64,000 bases of DNA from Rosellinia necatrix (Eukaryota; Ascomycota; Sordariomycetes; Xylariales; Xylariaceae). Each line of letters opens with the position of its first letter. Positions within the stretch are counted from its first letter, which is position 1. The notes beneath the pieces are model-generated. The model worked only from the letters and a program-made list of their open reading frames with translations, searched no databases and was not told where the DNA came from. The position numbers and the translations under genes were made by a program. Below, in pieces: positions 14,521 through 25,456 of this stretch. The stretch spans positions 3,348,001 to 3,412,000 of the forward strand of contig JAGYVD010000004.1 of NCBI GenBank assembly GCA_021209875.1, read 5' to 3'.

Positions 14521-15533
14521 ATATGTATCATTACGCATGAAATATCAAATATATAAAAATATAATTTCTACATGTGTAACAGGGGCCCTTATATGTATAG
14601 GGGTGGATTCTTATATTTCCAACTAGTACTTGGCCCTCCACGCGCGGCCATACCAATCGGCATGCTTGTAATTATGCCTGTTTCCTTATTGATGAGTCGC
14701 TGCGTAAAAGTTCATTCGGTTAAGCAAGGAAGTACGAATACCTACCACATTACCGAACAATTTTCTAGGGGTGTTTAAATAAGTAAACGAATCAGTACCG
14801 GCTTACCCATTGGTGTTTTATCACACTATGATTACATAGCTTCTTAAATGGTGTTAGTCTTAAAGATATGTGCTATGAAACGAAGATATACGGAGACAGG
14901 TATACAGGAAGAAAGCATGTAACATTGTGTATGGAGCAGTAAGGTGGCAATACAAATAGAAAGAATGTATATTACAGAACGCTTGTGACTCAGATGCTCC
15001 CCGTTTAACCCTGGTCTATAGTCAAGTTTGAGACAATCGGCTCACTTACAAATGCTCGATAAAATGTACAAATGGTACATTCTGGGAGGCTTATCACCTA
15101 CAATTACAATTAACTCGGTTTCAAATGTGTTATCTATATCTATTTCTTCTATCTTTGTTGCTAAGCTACTCATATACTCTCCCAGATGAACTCCTAAGGG
15201 TGGGTGGTTCTTCTGGGCCGACAATAAAGGAGTAGATCTGTTTGATCACTTGGGAGCCAATAGGATATGACCGGTGTTCAATAACTGATAGGAGCACTGC
15301 GTCGTCATACTAGCGGCAGTATATAATTAAGACTTGAATATGCCAACAGTGGTTAGGAATACGCCTGGCCGTTTGCTCTAGATGTTAAATAATGAAATGG
15401 GTTGGGTGCCCAGGCGATGAGATTTTATATCCCGGCCTATTTGGAAGTAGAGACTATCTTATATTTGATCCTATATTTTCATCACTATTAAAAGAACTAT
15501 AATAAGATAGAGGCTCATTTGGGAGTAATTTCG

Positions 15534-16174
15534 TCACTGATAGCGTATTTCAGACGAGGTGAATGCTGTACTTTCCTTGTAAGCCAAGTTTAATGTAACC
15601 ACCATACTCAATGTGTTCACACTATTCCTAGGAGCAGCCTCAAGCTCAAAGTCAGTGTAGACACTCCTAGTAGTAACCATAAACACCCCTTCTAGAATAT
15701 ACGAGTCGCGAAAAGCCGTTTTCCAGAGAGCGAGCTCGTGTTCTTGGGGATCTTGAAAAGCGCTGGCATACGACGCATTGTGAATTGGAAAGCAAATAGA
15801 CGAGCAGGTGCTAGATTTACATAGGTCGGCGACAGCCTTATGACATATGTCCCATTTTATAGTTATAATATTGACTTGCCTTGCTGGGTTCGGGTATTCT
15901 TGAAATTTAACTTCCTGCCCAACATGGATCCAAGGTGTTCCGTCGATGAGTTGCCAGTGATGCTTGCAAACTAGACCACGAAGAGGAAATCGATAGGGCC
16001 CTGCGGCGTCAAACAGACCCGGCGACAATTGGAGTATCAAAACATCCAACACGACAGTATGCGTTCTCACTGAGATTATGATAGGAAATGTTACGGGATA
16101 TAAAGTTGATACCCAAGACCACGAAGGGGGGTCCCCAGTTCACTAATGTCTATTGAATGTCGTTCCATACTCAT
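15534..16174 (-). pseudogene. unidentified open region, candidate orphan or decayed gene
   Basis: On the minus strand one frame stays open from just after a TGA near 16143 down to a TAA at 15534, about 200 codons, which is long for this AT-rich, stop-rich block. It has no ATG near its beginning; the first usable codon is a GTG at 16070. A separate ATG at 16174 opens a short frame of 27 codons that overlaps the same DNA in another frame and could be a first exon, but no good splice junction joins them: the candidate 43-bp intron gives the wrong phase. The encoded protein would have several Cys and Trp residues and resembles no family I recognise. A TATA-like sequence lies about 110 bp upstream. 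It could be an orphan gene, or a gene being destroyed by RIP. Confidence 0.3.
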
Positions 16175-16215
16175 TTCCTGGTGTTTGTCACAGTTCGTAC
16201 TGCTGGTAGTTCCAG

Positions 16216-16349
16216 AAATCACTTATGTTATTGCACAAGGAGGGAAGATTCCTCACTTGGTCAGTCGCCAGCCACTCGCTCCTTTTATATACAGTATTCT
16301 GGCCCGTGCCCTAGTGGAGTCCTTAGGTTAGAACTAGTTCCGTGACAGT
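16216..16349. repeat. diverged direct repeat, copy 1
   Basis: A 134-bp segment that aligns with 18430-18563 in the same orientation. The first 32 bases differ at four positions. After that, substitutions are dense and mostly transitions, with copy 1 carrying C or G where copy 2 carries T or A. Copy 1 is the less mutated copy and overlaps the 5' side of the orphan open region. Looser similarity seems to extend leftward to about 16020, opposite about 18190, but I could not fix the boundary by eye. Confidence 0.65.
16283..16291 (-). promoter_or_regulatory. TATA-like box upstream of the orphan open region
   Basis: The minus strand reads TATATAAAA here, about 110 bp upstream of the ATG at 16174. 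It lies within the repeated segment; the second copy near 18500 keeps a weaker ATATAAA at the equivalent place. This suggests, but does not prove, that the repeat carries a promoter. Confidence 0.35.
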
Positions 16350-18429
16350 GTCAAAGCAATAGCAATGGTAGATCGCACTAAATATCAGTCAAATAGCCTG
16401 AATGATGTCGCTATATCGCCTCACAAAGCCGTGTTGTCATGATTGAAATGGCAAGAAATCGATCGTTTGCAAAGTTGACTGATGTTTGAGAGTAATTCTC
16501 TACTAGTTAATACTATCGTATTCCGAGAGGAAGTTCTTTGAGTTCGCCGGATTCTTCTACAACATGTCGCGGAGTTGCTTTCGGTAAAACTTCTGATGCC
16601 TCTAAGCTATAAAATTCCCAGAATATTTTATATTTGGTAAAGTAGCAAAAGCGTAGCGCGAGTGTTCGGTCTCGGAAGGCCCAGCCACGTTAGTCGAGAC
16701 TCTCTTCCAACAAAGTGAGATAGCACCCAGAAGGGAATGCTTGCAAATAGGCAGCCCAACCGTCAGAGAACTAAGTGCACCGATAATCCAGACCCCTAGT
16801 GATGTATATATAGTACCGAAATGTAGCCGTTTCGCCGTATATCAATAGGTGTGAAGTGATTTCATCTCAGGAACGATATCGTTTTGCACTGCTCGATGGA
16901 ATACTAGTTAGTTGCCCTATTTATAACTGAGGGTCAAGTGCGCTCCAAAGACAGGCCTTTTATGATACGACCCAAACTACAGGTGTTTATTCCAGATATA
17001 GAGATTCAATACCTTCCGGGTGCGTTTCGCCTCTAAGCTGACAGACATTTAAACCAGCTGGTATAATATCGACAGGCTACAGCAGAAGTCTTTCCACAAC
17101 CCTAGAGGGCTGGTATTAGGCGTGGGATGAAGCGTAGTTCTCCGTCCAGGATTGTATGCTACCCAGTGCATCTTCGGAGAATGCCAGCGGGGAGAAGAGG
17201 GTATAGGCCAGGCCTCGTCGAGCTAGGCACGAGTTGTAAGCGCTCATTTCTTGCTCTATAAATTATGAGCAGAGCTTTTTGGTTTACCATCATGCATCCA
17301 CAGTCAGTCGGCCGGTCCCAAAAGCGCATATGGCATAGACTGAGGTATATAGGAGCTTTAACACGAAAATCCATTGTACTATGCACCTGATATTGCATCC
17401 CCGGTGTCGGTGTGGTGGCGTTCGGTGCGTAATGCAGACTAAAAATGCGGTTTTATGTGATTTGAAGAAGTGGTGATGTTAGAACAATTTGCTACCGCTT
17501 ATTCTGCTATTCCGTATACTCCGCCCGATATGGAGCGACTTAGAAAAATTTATGCTGGAATTTGTTTATTTTTCTTTCGCTCCCTAAGTAGATTACTTGC
17601 TTCAACTTTGGAGTCGGAGACTTACCAGTAAGGGTATAAAGGCTGTCAGCCTCACTAGGTCTGTAGTCGAGTCCTATCTATTTATACGTAGATCCTATCA
17701 AGAAGGTCACTCTAAGTTTTGAATGAATTTGATAGTCGATTGACCATACGCGACTAAGCCAAGATGGTTGAATAGCAACTTGGGTTGTACATTCAGACCT
17801 CTTGGTCTAACTTCAAGCTTATAACCGTGTCTATAGAACCTGTATTCATCGAAATGGATCATTAACCCGGGATTTAGTTCTAACGCGATATGTTTCGTCC
17901 CTTGGGTTTAACTACCAAATAACGTAAATGTCGTTTTTCTGAAATAACCCTTCATCTGCAATAGCAGTCTCCTTCTCTTTACCTTCAATTTATCGACGGT
18001 TAGAAAAGCATGCTTCCAAAACACGCCTTTGGCGTGTGTATTGCTTTGGAATTACTTGCTTCGGCTCCTGGGATACGGTCCGCCATGCATGGTTGTCAAA
18101 TACACCACTTATTCTGCTACTATCTTTAGCAGTAGTTGCGGCGTAATAGGGATCCTTGCATCATGTAACCCTGGGTATGTTATGCAGGCCAACTATAGAG
18201 TAAATACATAGACCAGCTCTGATTAATAGTCATGTAGGCTAAACGATGTTTTTAAAGCTTGGCTAAGTGTTTGATTGCTTCTCAATACTTTGAAGACCGA
18301 AAGGGGGTCTGAAGATATATATTTTTAGTCCCGATTGGCCGTTACTGCCCAGCAAAGCGGTGATATGGGAGCCGAATGAGTCTCGACTGAAAGCGATAAT
18401 ATGATATTCTTAGGGAAAACATGCACTAT

Positions 18430-18563
18430 AAATGACTTATCTTATTACACAAGGAGAGAAGTGCTCTTACCTTGAGTAGTTGCTAGCTATTCAGGTTTAT
18501 ATGTAGTATTTTAGTTTATTCTCGGCAGAGGCCCGGAGCTTAGGACTTATTTCTGTGGCAGTT
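18430..18563. repeat. diverged direct repeat, copy 2
   Basis: Partner of 16216-16349, about 2.2 kb away in direct orientation. It is AT-richer, and the differences look like C-to-T changes on both strands, the expected product of RIP. The sequence downstream on the minus strand, corresponding to the orphan open region of copy 1, is broken by many stops. Confidence 0.65.
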
Positions 18564-19794
18564 GCTCGGTTTGTGATGCAGTCAAGTACCGGGCTCCGGG
18601 GCAAATACTATATATGGGATGGATAGTTAGTGATTACTTAGAAAAAAAGAAGAAAAAAAGAAGTCCTTGTACCATAACATAAGGTATTTAGGGCACCACC
18701 AAAAGGTAATACTATGATATATTTCGCTCTACGACTCTTCAGCGCTACATATAACCACATAGGATGAATGTATCTTTTGCTAGGTAGTTACTTCTACTAA
18801 AACAGTGGCTGAATCATTTTCCTAGATGAGACTACTCTCCACTATATACGAGCTCCCGTTGGTCGAATTCGTGACGTTGATCAAGAAATAAACGGTGGCA
18901 TTTCTCAAACTAGTTACTATTCAGGTCTTTATTGGTTTCGGGTCGCCTCACACCTTTTAGCACGTGGGTGCGCAGATGTATTACGCCAATATTGTAACAT
19001 TTTCTGCTTGACCTTTCATCTAAACTTAGGTACGAAAGTGTCCTATCTTTCTTTTTTTATCGACTGGGCCAAGATAGAGCGCGGTTTGGGGTTGCATGTG
19101 GCGTTGCATAAGGCACCAGGCAATTTGACGCCTTCATTGTTGTGGGAGGGGGGGATATGGCTTTTATTTGCCGCCTCTCATGCAACCGCATACATGGTGC
19201 ATCGGCCTTCAACTGAGGCACAGCCTGCTGCCGTCTATAGATAACACTCTCTTGGCTCCGCACGCTAGAGCACTCATTGGTGACTCCAAAATGTATTTGT
19301 ATTGTGATCTTGCTCGGACCAGTGTGTTTTCTGCACAAGCAGCGTGAGGGTTGTGTTCACGTGAAACTACTTTTATGTGAAATTCAAATTCATCTTGGCC
19401 CGGTTACTAACCGCATAAATGTTGTGAGTCTTATGGGGGCTTGTTATGAAGTTTGTTAGGGATAGTGGCCGTAACTACTTACCTAGGTAGCTGGGAGGAA
19501 TAGAATGAGGAGGAGGGGGCGGGGGGCGTCGGGGAGGGAGAGGAGGGGAGGAATTATATTGCGCATTAATGAGGATTTGGCCATCCATCAGATGCCGTAT
19601 TGAACTGTTACAAATCGTGGGGGCGGAGGGCCTTGCCATGAGGGTTAGCAAGCTGCACTCCGGTTTCGTAAGCCGCCACTTACAAATCCGTGGTGAGGTG
19701 GTCTCGTTAAATGTCATTAAATACTGTTCAGGAGGGGGGGGAAGCGGATTAGCTGAATTGCTGCTGCTTCATCAATGAACGAGAGATCACAAGC

Positions 19795-19893
19795 TGTATC
19801 ACAACTATATCGCAATTATATCACAGCTATATCACAATTATATCACAATTATATCACAATTATATCACAGCTATATCGCAAACATATCACAAC
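19795..19893. repeat. 11-bp tandem repeat, nine units
   Basis: Nine consecutive 11-bp units close to TATATCACAAT run from 19795 to 19893, ending about 50 bp before the preferred start of the membrane protein gene. An upstream in-frame ATG at 19775 would translate the array as an 11-residue repeat (SQLYRNYITAI and variants) attached to the protein N-terminus. I favour the later ATG because the array looks like intergenic satellite sequence. Confidence 0.9.
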
Positions 19894-19942
19894 TATCAGA
19901 CCTAAGCGTTGTGGGATCTCGGACAACCTACGCTTCGTCCCC

Positions 19943-21453
19943 ATGACCGGTTGGACCTGTGCCAACACCGACCACTGCAGCATGTACCGAAACATCAGCC
20001 TCTTGTGTCTCCTCCTCCAACTATGGATCACGCCGATCCACGGGGTGAGGTACGTCTACGGGTTCCTGCAGGCCAGCACGCAGTTCCAGCACTGGTACGA
20101 GCAGTACGGGACGGTGTTCGGGACCATCACGCGCGACAACTGCACGCGGGAGTACCAGGACTACCTCTACGGCGTCACCGGCAACCTGACCATCGACCGC
20201 CTCGGCGGCGGCGACGAGGCGAGCAGCATCACCCAGCCCGTGATCCTGTGCATCCTGAACCACACGTCCGACTACGTCAAGAACCAGATGTCGAGCGCCC
20301 AGGTGCTCCTCGGCCTCACGCCCACCATCCTCGCCCTGCTCGGCCCGAGCAGCTCCGAGCTGAGCCTGCTCACCGTCGTCGCCCGGCGCCCCTTCATCGC
20401 CCTCCTCCTCGCCCTCGCCTGCCCGTCCATCTACCTCAGCAGGGCCTTCGAGCAGAGCAACCCGCTGGACATCCTGAACGACCGGCCGGGGAGGATCTCC
20501 CAGTGGCGCTTTCAGGGAGGGCAGCGCTGGGCCTTCTGCGCCTTGCAATACGCCATCATCATCGGCGCGTTGGGCAATGTCGGGAGTACGTTCTTTCGTT
20601 TTTTTTTTATTTTTTATTTTTTTTATTTATTTATCTATTCATTTCACGTGTGCAGCGGCGATTGTAGTTATCTCTGGTATAGGGGCTGTTAGTCATATCA
20701 TCCCATACCCACTGGACGGGGGGCCACGCTGGGCGTTGTCGTGGAGGCCTGGAGACATGTGGAACTGACGAGCCTCCTCGGCATATAGCTCTTTACTACC
20801 AGCTGGGAGTGCGGACGGTCTGCATGTTCTGGCCAAACGGGACCATCACCGTGCTGGTATGGGGATTGCTTGTGTGGCCCATCCACGTCTTGAGCTCGTT
20901 CGCCTTCCGACTCCGTGCCCGACGAACCTATAGCCATGAGAACCGAAACGAGCCGGTCCGGTTCGGGGGCTTGTGGCCGTGGCTCAAGTACTCGGGGCCT
21001 CGGATCAGAGAGGCCTGGAAGACGGAATTGGTGCCGGCGGTATCTCAGGAAGACATGTACATCGTCACTTTCGACGAGAGCATGGCATTAATCGTCGTGA
21101 ACTGGATCCTGACCCCCAGTATCGTTATTCACGTCATATTCGGCACACTTACGCTGTCGAGCTTGACATTCATCGGGCCAAGGGACGCGGTCGAGGTCGC
21201 TGGTAGGTTCATGTTCTCGGTCTTGGTGTGTCGAGCCGTGCTCATGTACGAGATCGCCGGCATCCGGGATCGGTACAATTCAGACGAGGGCGGCCAGGTG
21301 TCCTCCCTTCACGCCGTCGGAGAGGGCGAAACGGATGATCTGATCATGAAGAACGGGGTCTCCATTGCGGAATATGGAAGATCGATGGAAAGTATCCCCG
21401 TTCCCGAGGCACACTACTATCCAGTCGGAGGAAATGTTTACTTTCGTAAATAG
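19943..21453 (+). CDS. multi-pass membrane protein of unknown function
   Basis: Two exons, 19943-20585 and 20789-21453, separated by a 203-bp intron (donor GTACGT, acceptor ATAG) that carries a T-rich tract; they give 435 residues. The start at 19943 (MTGWTCANTD) is chosen because an 11-bp satellite lies just upstream; an in-frame ATG at 19775 would add 56 residues. Hydrophobic stretches lie near residues 18-34, 115-155 (two segments), 195-215, 230-250, 290-320 and 330-350, suggesting six or seven membrane segments. The extracellular or luminal-looking part between the first two has Cys residues and Asn-X-Ser/Thr sites. The protein resembles uncharacterised membrane proteins of filamentous fungi as I remember them, but I know no function. 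Its GC-rich first exon contrasts with the AT-rich upstream DNA. It converges on the RGS-LOV gene 420 bp away. Confidence 0.75.
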
Positions 21454-21507
21454 GAAGGTAAAGAATCACGATTCCACTGGAGATCGGGCAGTGCTTCTCC
21501 TTGAACT

Positions 21508-21513
21508 AATAAA
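21508..21513 (+). terminator. AATAAA, possible polyadenylation signal
   Basis: An exact AATAAA lies 55 bp after the stop codon of the membrane protein gene, a sensible distance for 3'-end formation. Fungal signals are degenerate, so this is only suggestive. Confidence 0.4.
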
Positions 21514-21874
21514 CCCCTTTGTTGTCGGTTATCGCTGCAACGACGTTACTGGCGCTTGGGCAGTTCTCACGTATACTAAGTGTAATGGGATAGTCTGGCA
21601 GGGAGAAGTAATACAGCAAGTGCATTGATCGTAATTGGCATTTGGAGCGGGAAAATATTGGGACCTTTACAATAACTCAGAAGCTTTCTTCCATCTATAC
21701 ACACTGCTGGCTATCTTTCTTTCCTACAACTGAACACCCGTAGATCCCCGGCCATTAAAACCTGCTTCGTTAACCCGTCTTGCCGGGCGAAAAAAGATTC
21801 GATAACGGCTCGTAAAACAACGTAGCTCTGACATGTCTTGCGTAAAACCCATTACGTCCTCGTCTATCCGGAGG

Positions 21875-24421
21875 CTATACTGCCCCTCTCGTGTGCGCGG
21901 CGCCTATCTCCGGCCCTCCAACGTCATCCCGTCCCGCCGCTGCGCCGTCAGCCTCCGCCGGGCGGTCCTCGTCGCCGGCCTCGGATGCGGATTTGTTACC
22001 CTGGCTTAGCCTATCAGCACCGATCTGGACGTCGAAGGGCCGACGCCTCTCCAGATTGCATGCCTCGACGGGCGGGGCGCCCAGCCCCCTGCGCTTCTCC
22101 TCATCGTCGATCAGTATGACCATCCACACGCCGACCGCGCCGTCGACGCCGAGCAGCGGGGTGGCGTGGATCCAGCGGTTCCGGCCGTGGACGGTGACGC
22201 CGGCGCCGGTACCGGCATTGGGGTTGGGATTGGGATGGGGATGGGGATTGGGATTGGGATTGCTGGGGTTGGGGTGGTTCGTACTGCTAGCGCTGCTACC
22301 GGCCGGTCGCGCGAGCCAGCGCACCTTGGTCGTGACGCCGTCGCCGTTTCGCAGGGCGCGCGCGACCGCGTCGCGGACGCACGGCGGGCCCCCGATGCGC
22401 GCCAGCAGCGGCGACTGCAGGATGCCGGGGACGCGCAGCGACGGGCTCGCAAAGAGAATGCGCAGGCTCGGCGCCGGCCGCACGAGCAGGTAGTGGTCCA
22501 GGATGCCGCGGGCCCGGTGGTTGGGGGCCGCGAGCGAGGAGTTCGAGGTCAGCTGGGCCATCGACGACGAGATTGAGTTGTCCGTCAGCGCCTCCTCGGC
22601 GGCGGTGACAGTGGCGGTGACGGCGCGCGCGCTTTCGCCTCTGGTCGGCGACGGCGGCGGCCCGGGGCTGGCGCTGGATTTGCTGCTGCTGTTGGGCTTC
22701 GCGCCGCCCGACGGTGCTTGCACCATCTTCAGCTCACCGAGGCTGAACATCTCCGCGAGGTCGCTGAGTGCGTCCCTGCTCGTGCGGGTCTCTTTCGTGT
22801 CGCCGTCGTGGCTGTCGTTGGCTGATGATGCTTGGCTGGCCTGGTGTTGTCGTTGCGCCACGAGCTCCGCGAGCGACGCGAGCCCGGCGCACTCTTTGAG
22901 GAGTCCGGAGACGTCCACTTGGGCGCCAAGATGGTAGCGGACCTTGCCGCGGTTGTCGTAGAGCGGCGTGATCATGAGTAGGTTCATGAAAACGGATCCG
23001 TCGCGCCTGTAGTTCAATAGGGGCTCGCAATGCTCTTTGCCCATGACGAGCATTTCCCTCAGCCGATGGATGCTGTGTTGATTGGTCTTGGGCCCCTGCA
23101 GAAAGCGACAGTTGCGGCCGAAGGCGAATCGCCGCCCATATTGGGTGGCCCTATGAAATTCTGGCGAGTCATTAGCATGCTGGTTTGGCATCGGCGGTGG
23201 CAATGTCTAGTACCTTCGCTGGCGAACACGATTGGGTTGTCGTCCCTGGAGGGATCAGTTAGGCAAAAGACCTCAGCCAGTCCCTCCGATAGATCGTGCA
23301 AACCGGGAGGGAGAGTGTTTGTGATCCGTTGTCTGATGGTTACATTTACGATCCGAGTCCACACGTGTGCGACAAACGCTGGAAGCTCCTCTTGCGCTAG
23401 CACCCCGAAAGTCTCGTTCGCTCTGCCTACCAACGATCTGCTAATGGTTGCAGTGAGAGGCAATTCGCTTGATGGGGTCTTGTTGGCACCCGCGAGTTCT
23501 CTTATGATGGCGTTAGCGTAACCGATTGCTCTCAACGCTTTCACTAAATTCAAGTAGTAGTTCAGCAGCGGGACTGATTCCGGTTTGAGAGTGTAGAGGA
23601 AATCCGTGAATTTCTGCATGTACTTTGGGTCATCGAAGATGATCCTGAGATGTTCGACAGACAAGAGCAGTTCCGATTTCACTTCGATAGAGTACTGGGG
23701 CTCGGGTACTTCTGGCGGGGCGAGGAGATCGAACGATGTCGGGCTAATCTCTTCCAGTGGTTTCAGCCCATCTTGGTCTGCTAGATTTATACTCTGAAGG
23801 GCCGGTAGATGGCTACCCAGTGTCGTCGCGATAGAAGCCGTGGAACCGGCAGACGACTGTGTTGATTGGGTTGGCTGGCTTTTGGGTGACGCCGCCGCTT
23901 CATCATGGGTATTAACAAAACCTGCCTGGCATGCTACCCAATGAGCTGCTGCTAGGGAACCGCCTGTGTGATTTCGTGAACTGCTGGGCCTGGTGGTCCT
24001 GTCAGGGTCAAATTATTAAGCCGGTGTTTCAATTATGCTCATACCTTTTCATGTTATTCTCGATCAAAGAGGTCTTTAAGTGATGACCTGGTTTCGCTAA
24101 TGGACCACCTGCATGTATAGGCAGGGACGTCAAGATTTCGGGTCTTCCTCTAGTTTGTCCTTCTGAGGATATTCCAACGCGGCTGTTAGATTGGCCGACC
24201 CTGTCTGCCTTGCTCTGAGCGTCGGAGTGCCGCCTCTGTAGCGGCTGGGGCGTCGTTAGAGCCTGTAGCGTCTGATTTTCTATGACATCTTGACCTGCCA
24301 CTATTATTCATAAGTAATCCGGTATCATTTATTTTTCTTGGGCTTGGTAGTTTTGTTGGTTTGGGGCCTTACTAGTGTGATCCAAGGCCTCACATTCCTT
24401 TCCCTTTTCGAAACCCCGCAT
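21875..24421 (-). CDS. RGS-LOV blue-light receptor, BcLOV4-type
   Basis: Four exons on the minus strand: 24373-24421, 24045-24300, 23214-23998 and 21875-23160. Introns are 72, 46 and 53 bp, and the product is about 791 residues. An RGS-like domain lies at about residues 215-345. It is followed directly by a LOV (flavin-binding PAS) domain at about 345-455 with the GRNCRFLQG motif; Cys381 is the expected photo-adduct cysteine, and Asn413, Asn423 and Gln444 sit where flavin-contacting residues occur. A second PAS-like segment lies at about 590-690, after a linker rich in Asn-Pro and His-Pro repeats. RGS-LOV proteins such as Botrytis BcLOV4 bind FMN and move to membranes in blue light; a role in G-protein signalling is inferred from the RGS part. 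The 5' end is uncertain: the ATG at 24421 is the nearest in the first exon, and the next Met (residue 17) is created across the first splice junction. Confidence 0.85.
22218..22274. repeat. GGGATT/GGGGAT repeat inside the RGS-LOV coding region
   Basis: The plus strand has at least eight closely spaced runs of three or more G, of GGGATT and GGGGAT type. Read on the minus strand it encodes alternating Asn-Pro and His-Pro dipeptides in the linker leading to the C-terminal PAS-like domain. The G runs lie on the template strand and fit the pattern for quadruplex formation. Confidence 0.85.
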
Positions 24422-25408
24422 GAAGCTTTGTGCAATGGAACTGGCTTCTATCACTGTAGCTGGGCGGGATTTCCGTCCAACGTAGCCAAATAACGGCAGA
24501 GACAAGCAAGCAACAAGAACGATGAAAATCAAAACCTTCCGACTTTATTCCAAGAACCGTCGGAGAAGACATCCACTTGCCTAGTGTCCCATGGTTTTCA
24601 CACGAGCCACATCATAAGCAGGGGAATGGGTTTGATCTGTACCGTGCATAGTTGAGACTAAGCATAGAAACAACAGCTTGCATGGTCTAGGGACTCCTGC
24701 ATTTCCTGCAGGAGATCGTGAAAGGCATTATTTAACACGGGCCTGTAAATATTAGAGAAAGTTTGTCCGCAAAATATTAAACTTTATCGTAGAGACGACC
24801 CATGAGCCTGGGAGCCGACTGGGAATGTGACAGAAAATCGGTAGGTCGTATAAGGCGGGACGGAGTGACGGGCCTCGAGCAGTGGATGAGGGCTCGTAAG
24901 CTGGCCATGGTGTGCTTGATTCGAATGGCGAGACCGAGCATCGAGACCGAGCATGAAAGTCAATGTAGGCGGGAGGATTGCGTAAGTGGCAATAACGAAG
25001 TGACAAGAAGGTTTCATGAGAATACGAGGGTGCTTGTGAGAACCCTTACGAGGGGGAGGCATTCGGATACAGCATGACCAACTTCTCTCGGGTAATTGAT
25101 ATCATTATGCTGCCTGATTCGGACCGAGTCTTTCAAAATGTGGCAAACCTGACAAGACTTAACTCCCCCCCCTCCCCTCCCATAAGTAGCGGCCATATTA
25201 GATAGAGTAGGCATGGAGGACAGGATGACATCTGCACATATTTTGACTGTTCTTAGTGGAAACCCTATACGAATAACTGCGGTTGTCGGAATGGTAGCTT
25301 TGCAGTGTTTATCCGGCTTAAGCTTTACTATCCTGCTTCGAACCTAAGGGGCTGGCACTTGGCGTGAGAGAGAAGCTTTGGCCGGGGAAATTACACATCT
25401 GACTACTT

Positions 25409-25456
25409 GGGTATTTGGTAGAGTATTTGGCAGGGTACTTGGCAGGGTATTGGGCA
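25409..25456. repeat. 12-bp tandem repeat, four units
   Basis: Four imperfect 12-bp units close to GGGTATTTGGCA. A short minus-strand frame reads them as a PAKY-type peptide repeat, but I see no gene around it. Confidence 0.75.

Larger units (their letters stand above)
14521..19774. other. AT-richer block, probably decayed repeats
   Basis: This stretch looks more AT-rich than its flanks and has frequent stops in all frames, apart from one longer minus-strand open region (15534-16141, listed separately). It contains a diverged direct repeat (16216-16349 and 18430-18563) whose copies differ mainly by C-to-T and G-to-A changes, as expected if RIP has mutated duplicated DNA. I find no recognisable transposon protein or terminal repeat. 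The block ends just before the membrane protein gene, where composition turns sharply GC-richer. Confidence 0.5.

Noticed and set aside
16216..18563. Repeat pair as the two LTRs of a retrotransposon
   Set aside because: The copies are in direct orientation about 2.2 kb apart, but I found no polyprotein, primer-binding site or TG...CA ends. A mutated duplication explains the data with fewer assumptions.
20021..20548. 175-codon minus-strand frame and a 252-codon plus frame (19909-20667) overlapping the membrane protein gene
   Set aside because: Both are shadows of the GC-rich first exon. They have Arg/Ala/Glu-heavy low-complexity translations, whereas the chosen frame has membrane segments and splices correctly to the next exon.
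24373..24532. Longer N-terminus for RGS-LOV starting at 24532 with a hydrophobic, signal-like segment
   Set aside because: The frame begins at ATT, not ATG. The nearest real ATG is at 24421, so the hydrophobic stretch is probably untranslated leader.
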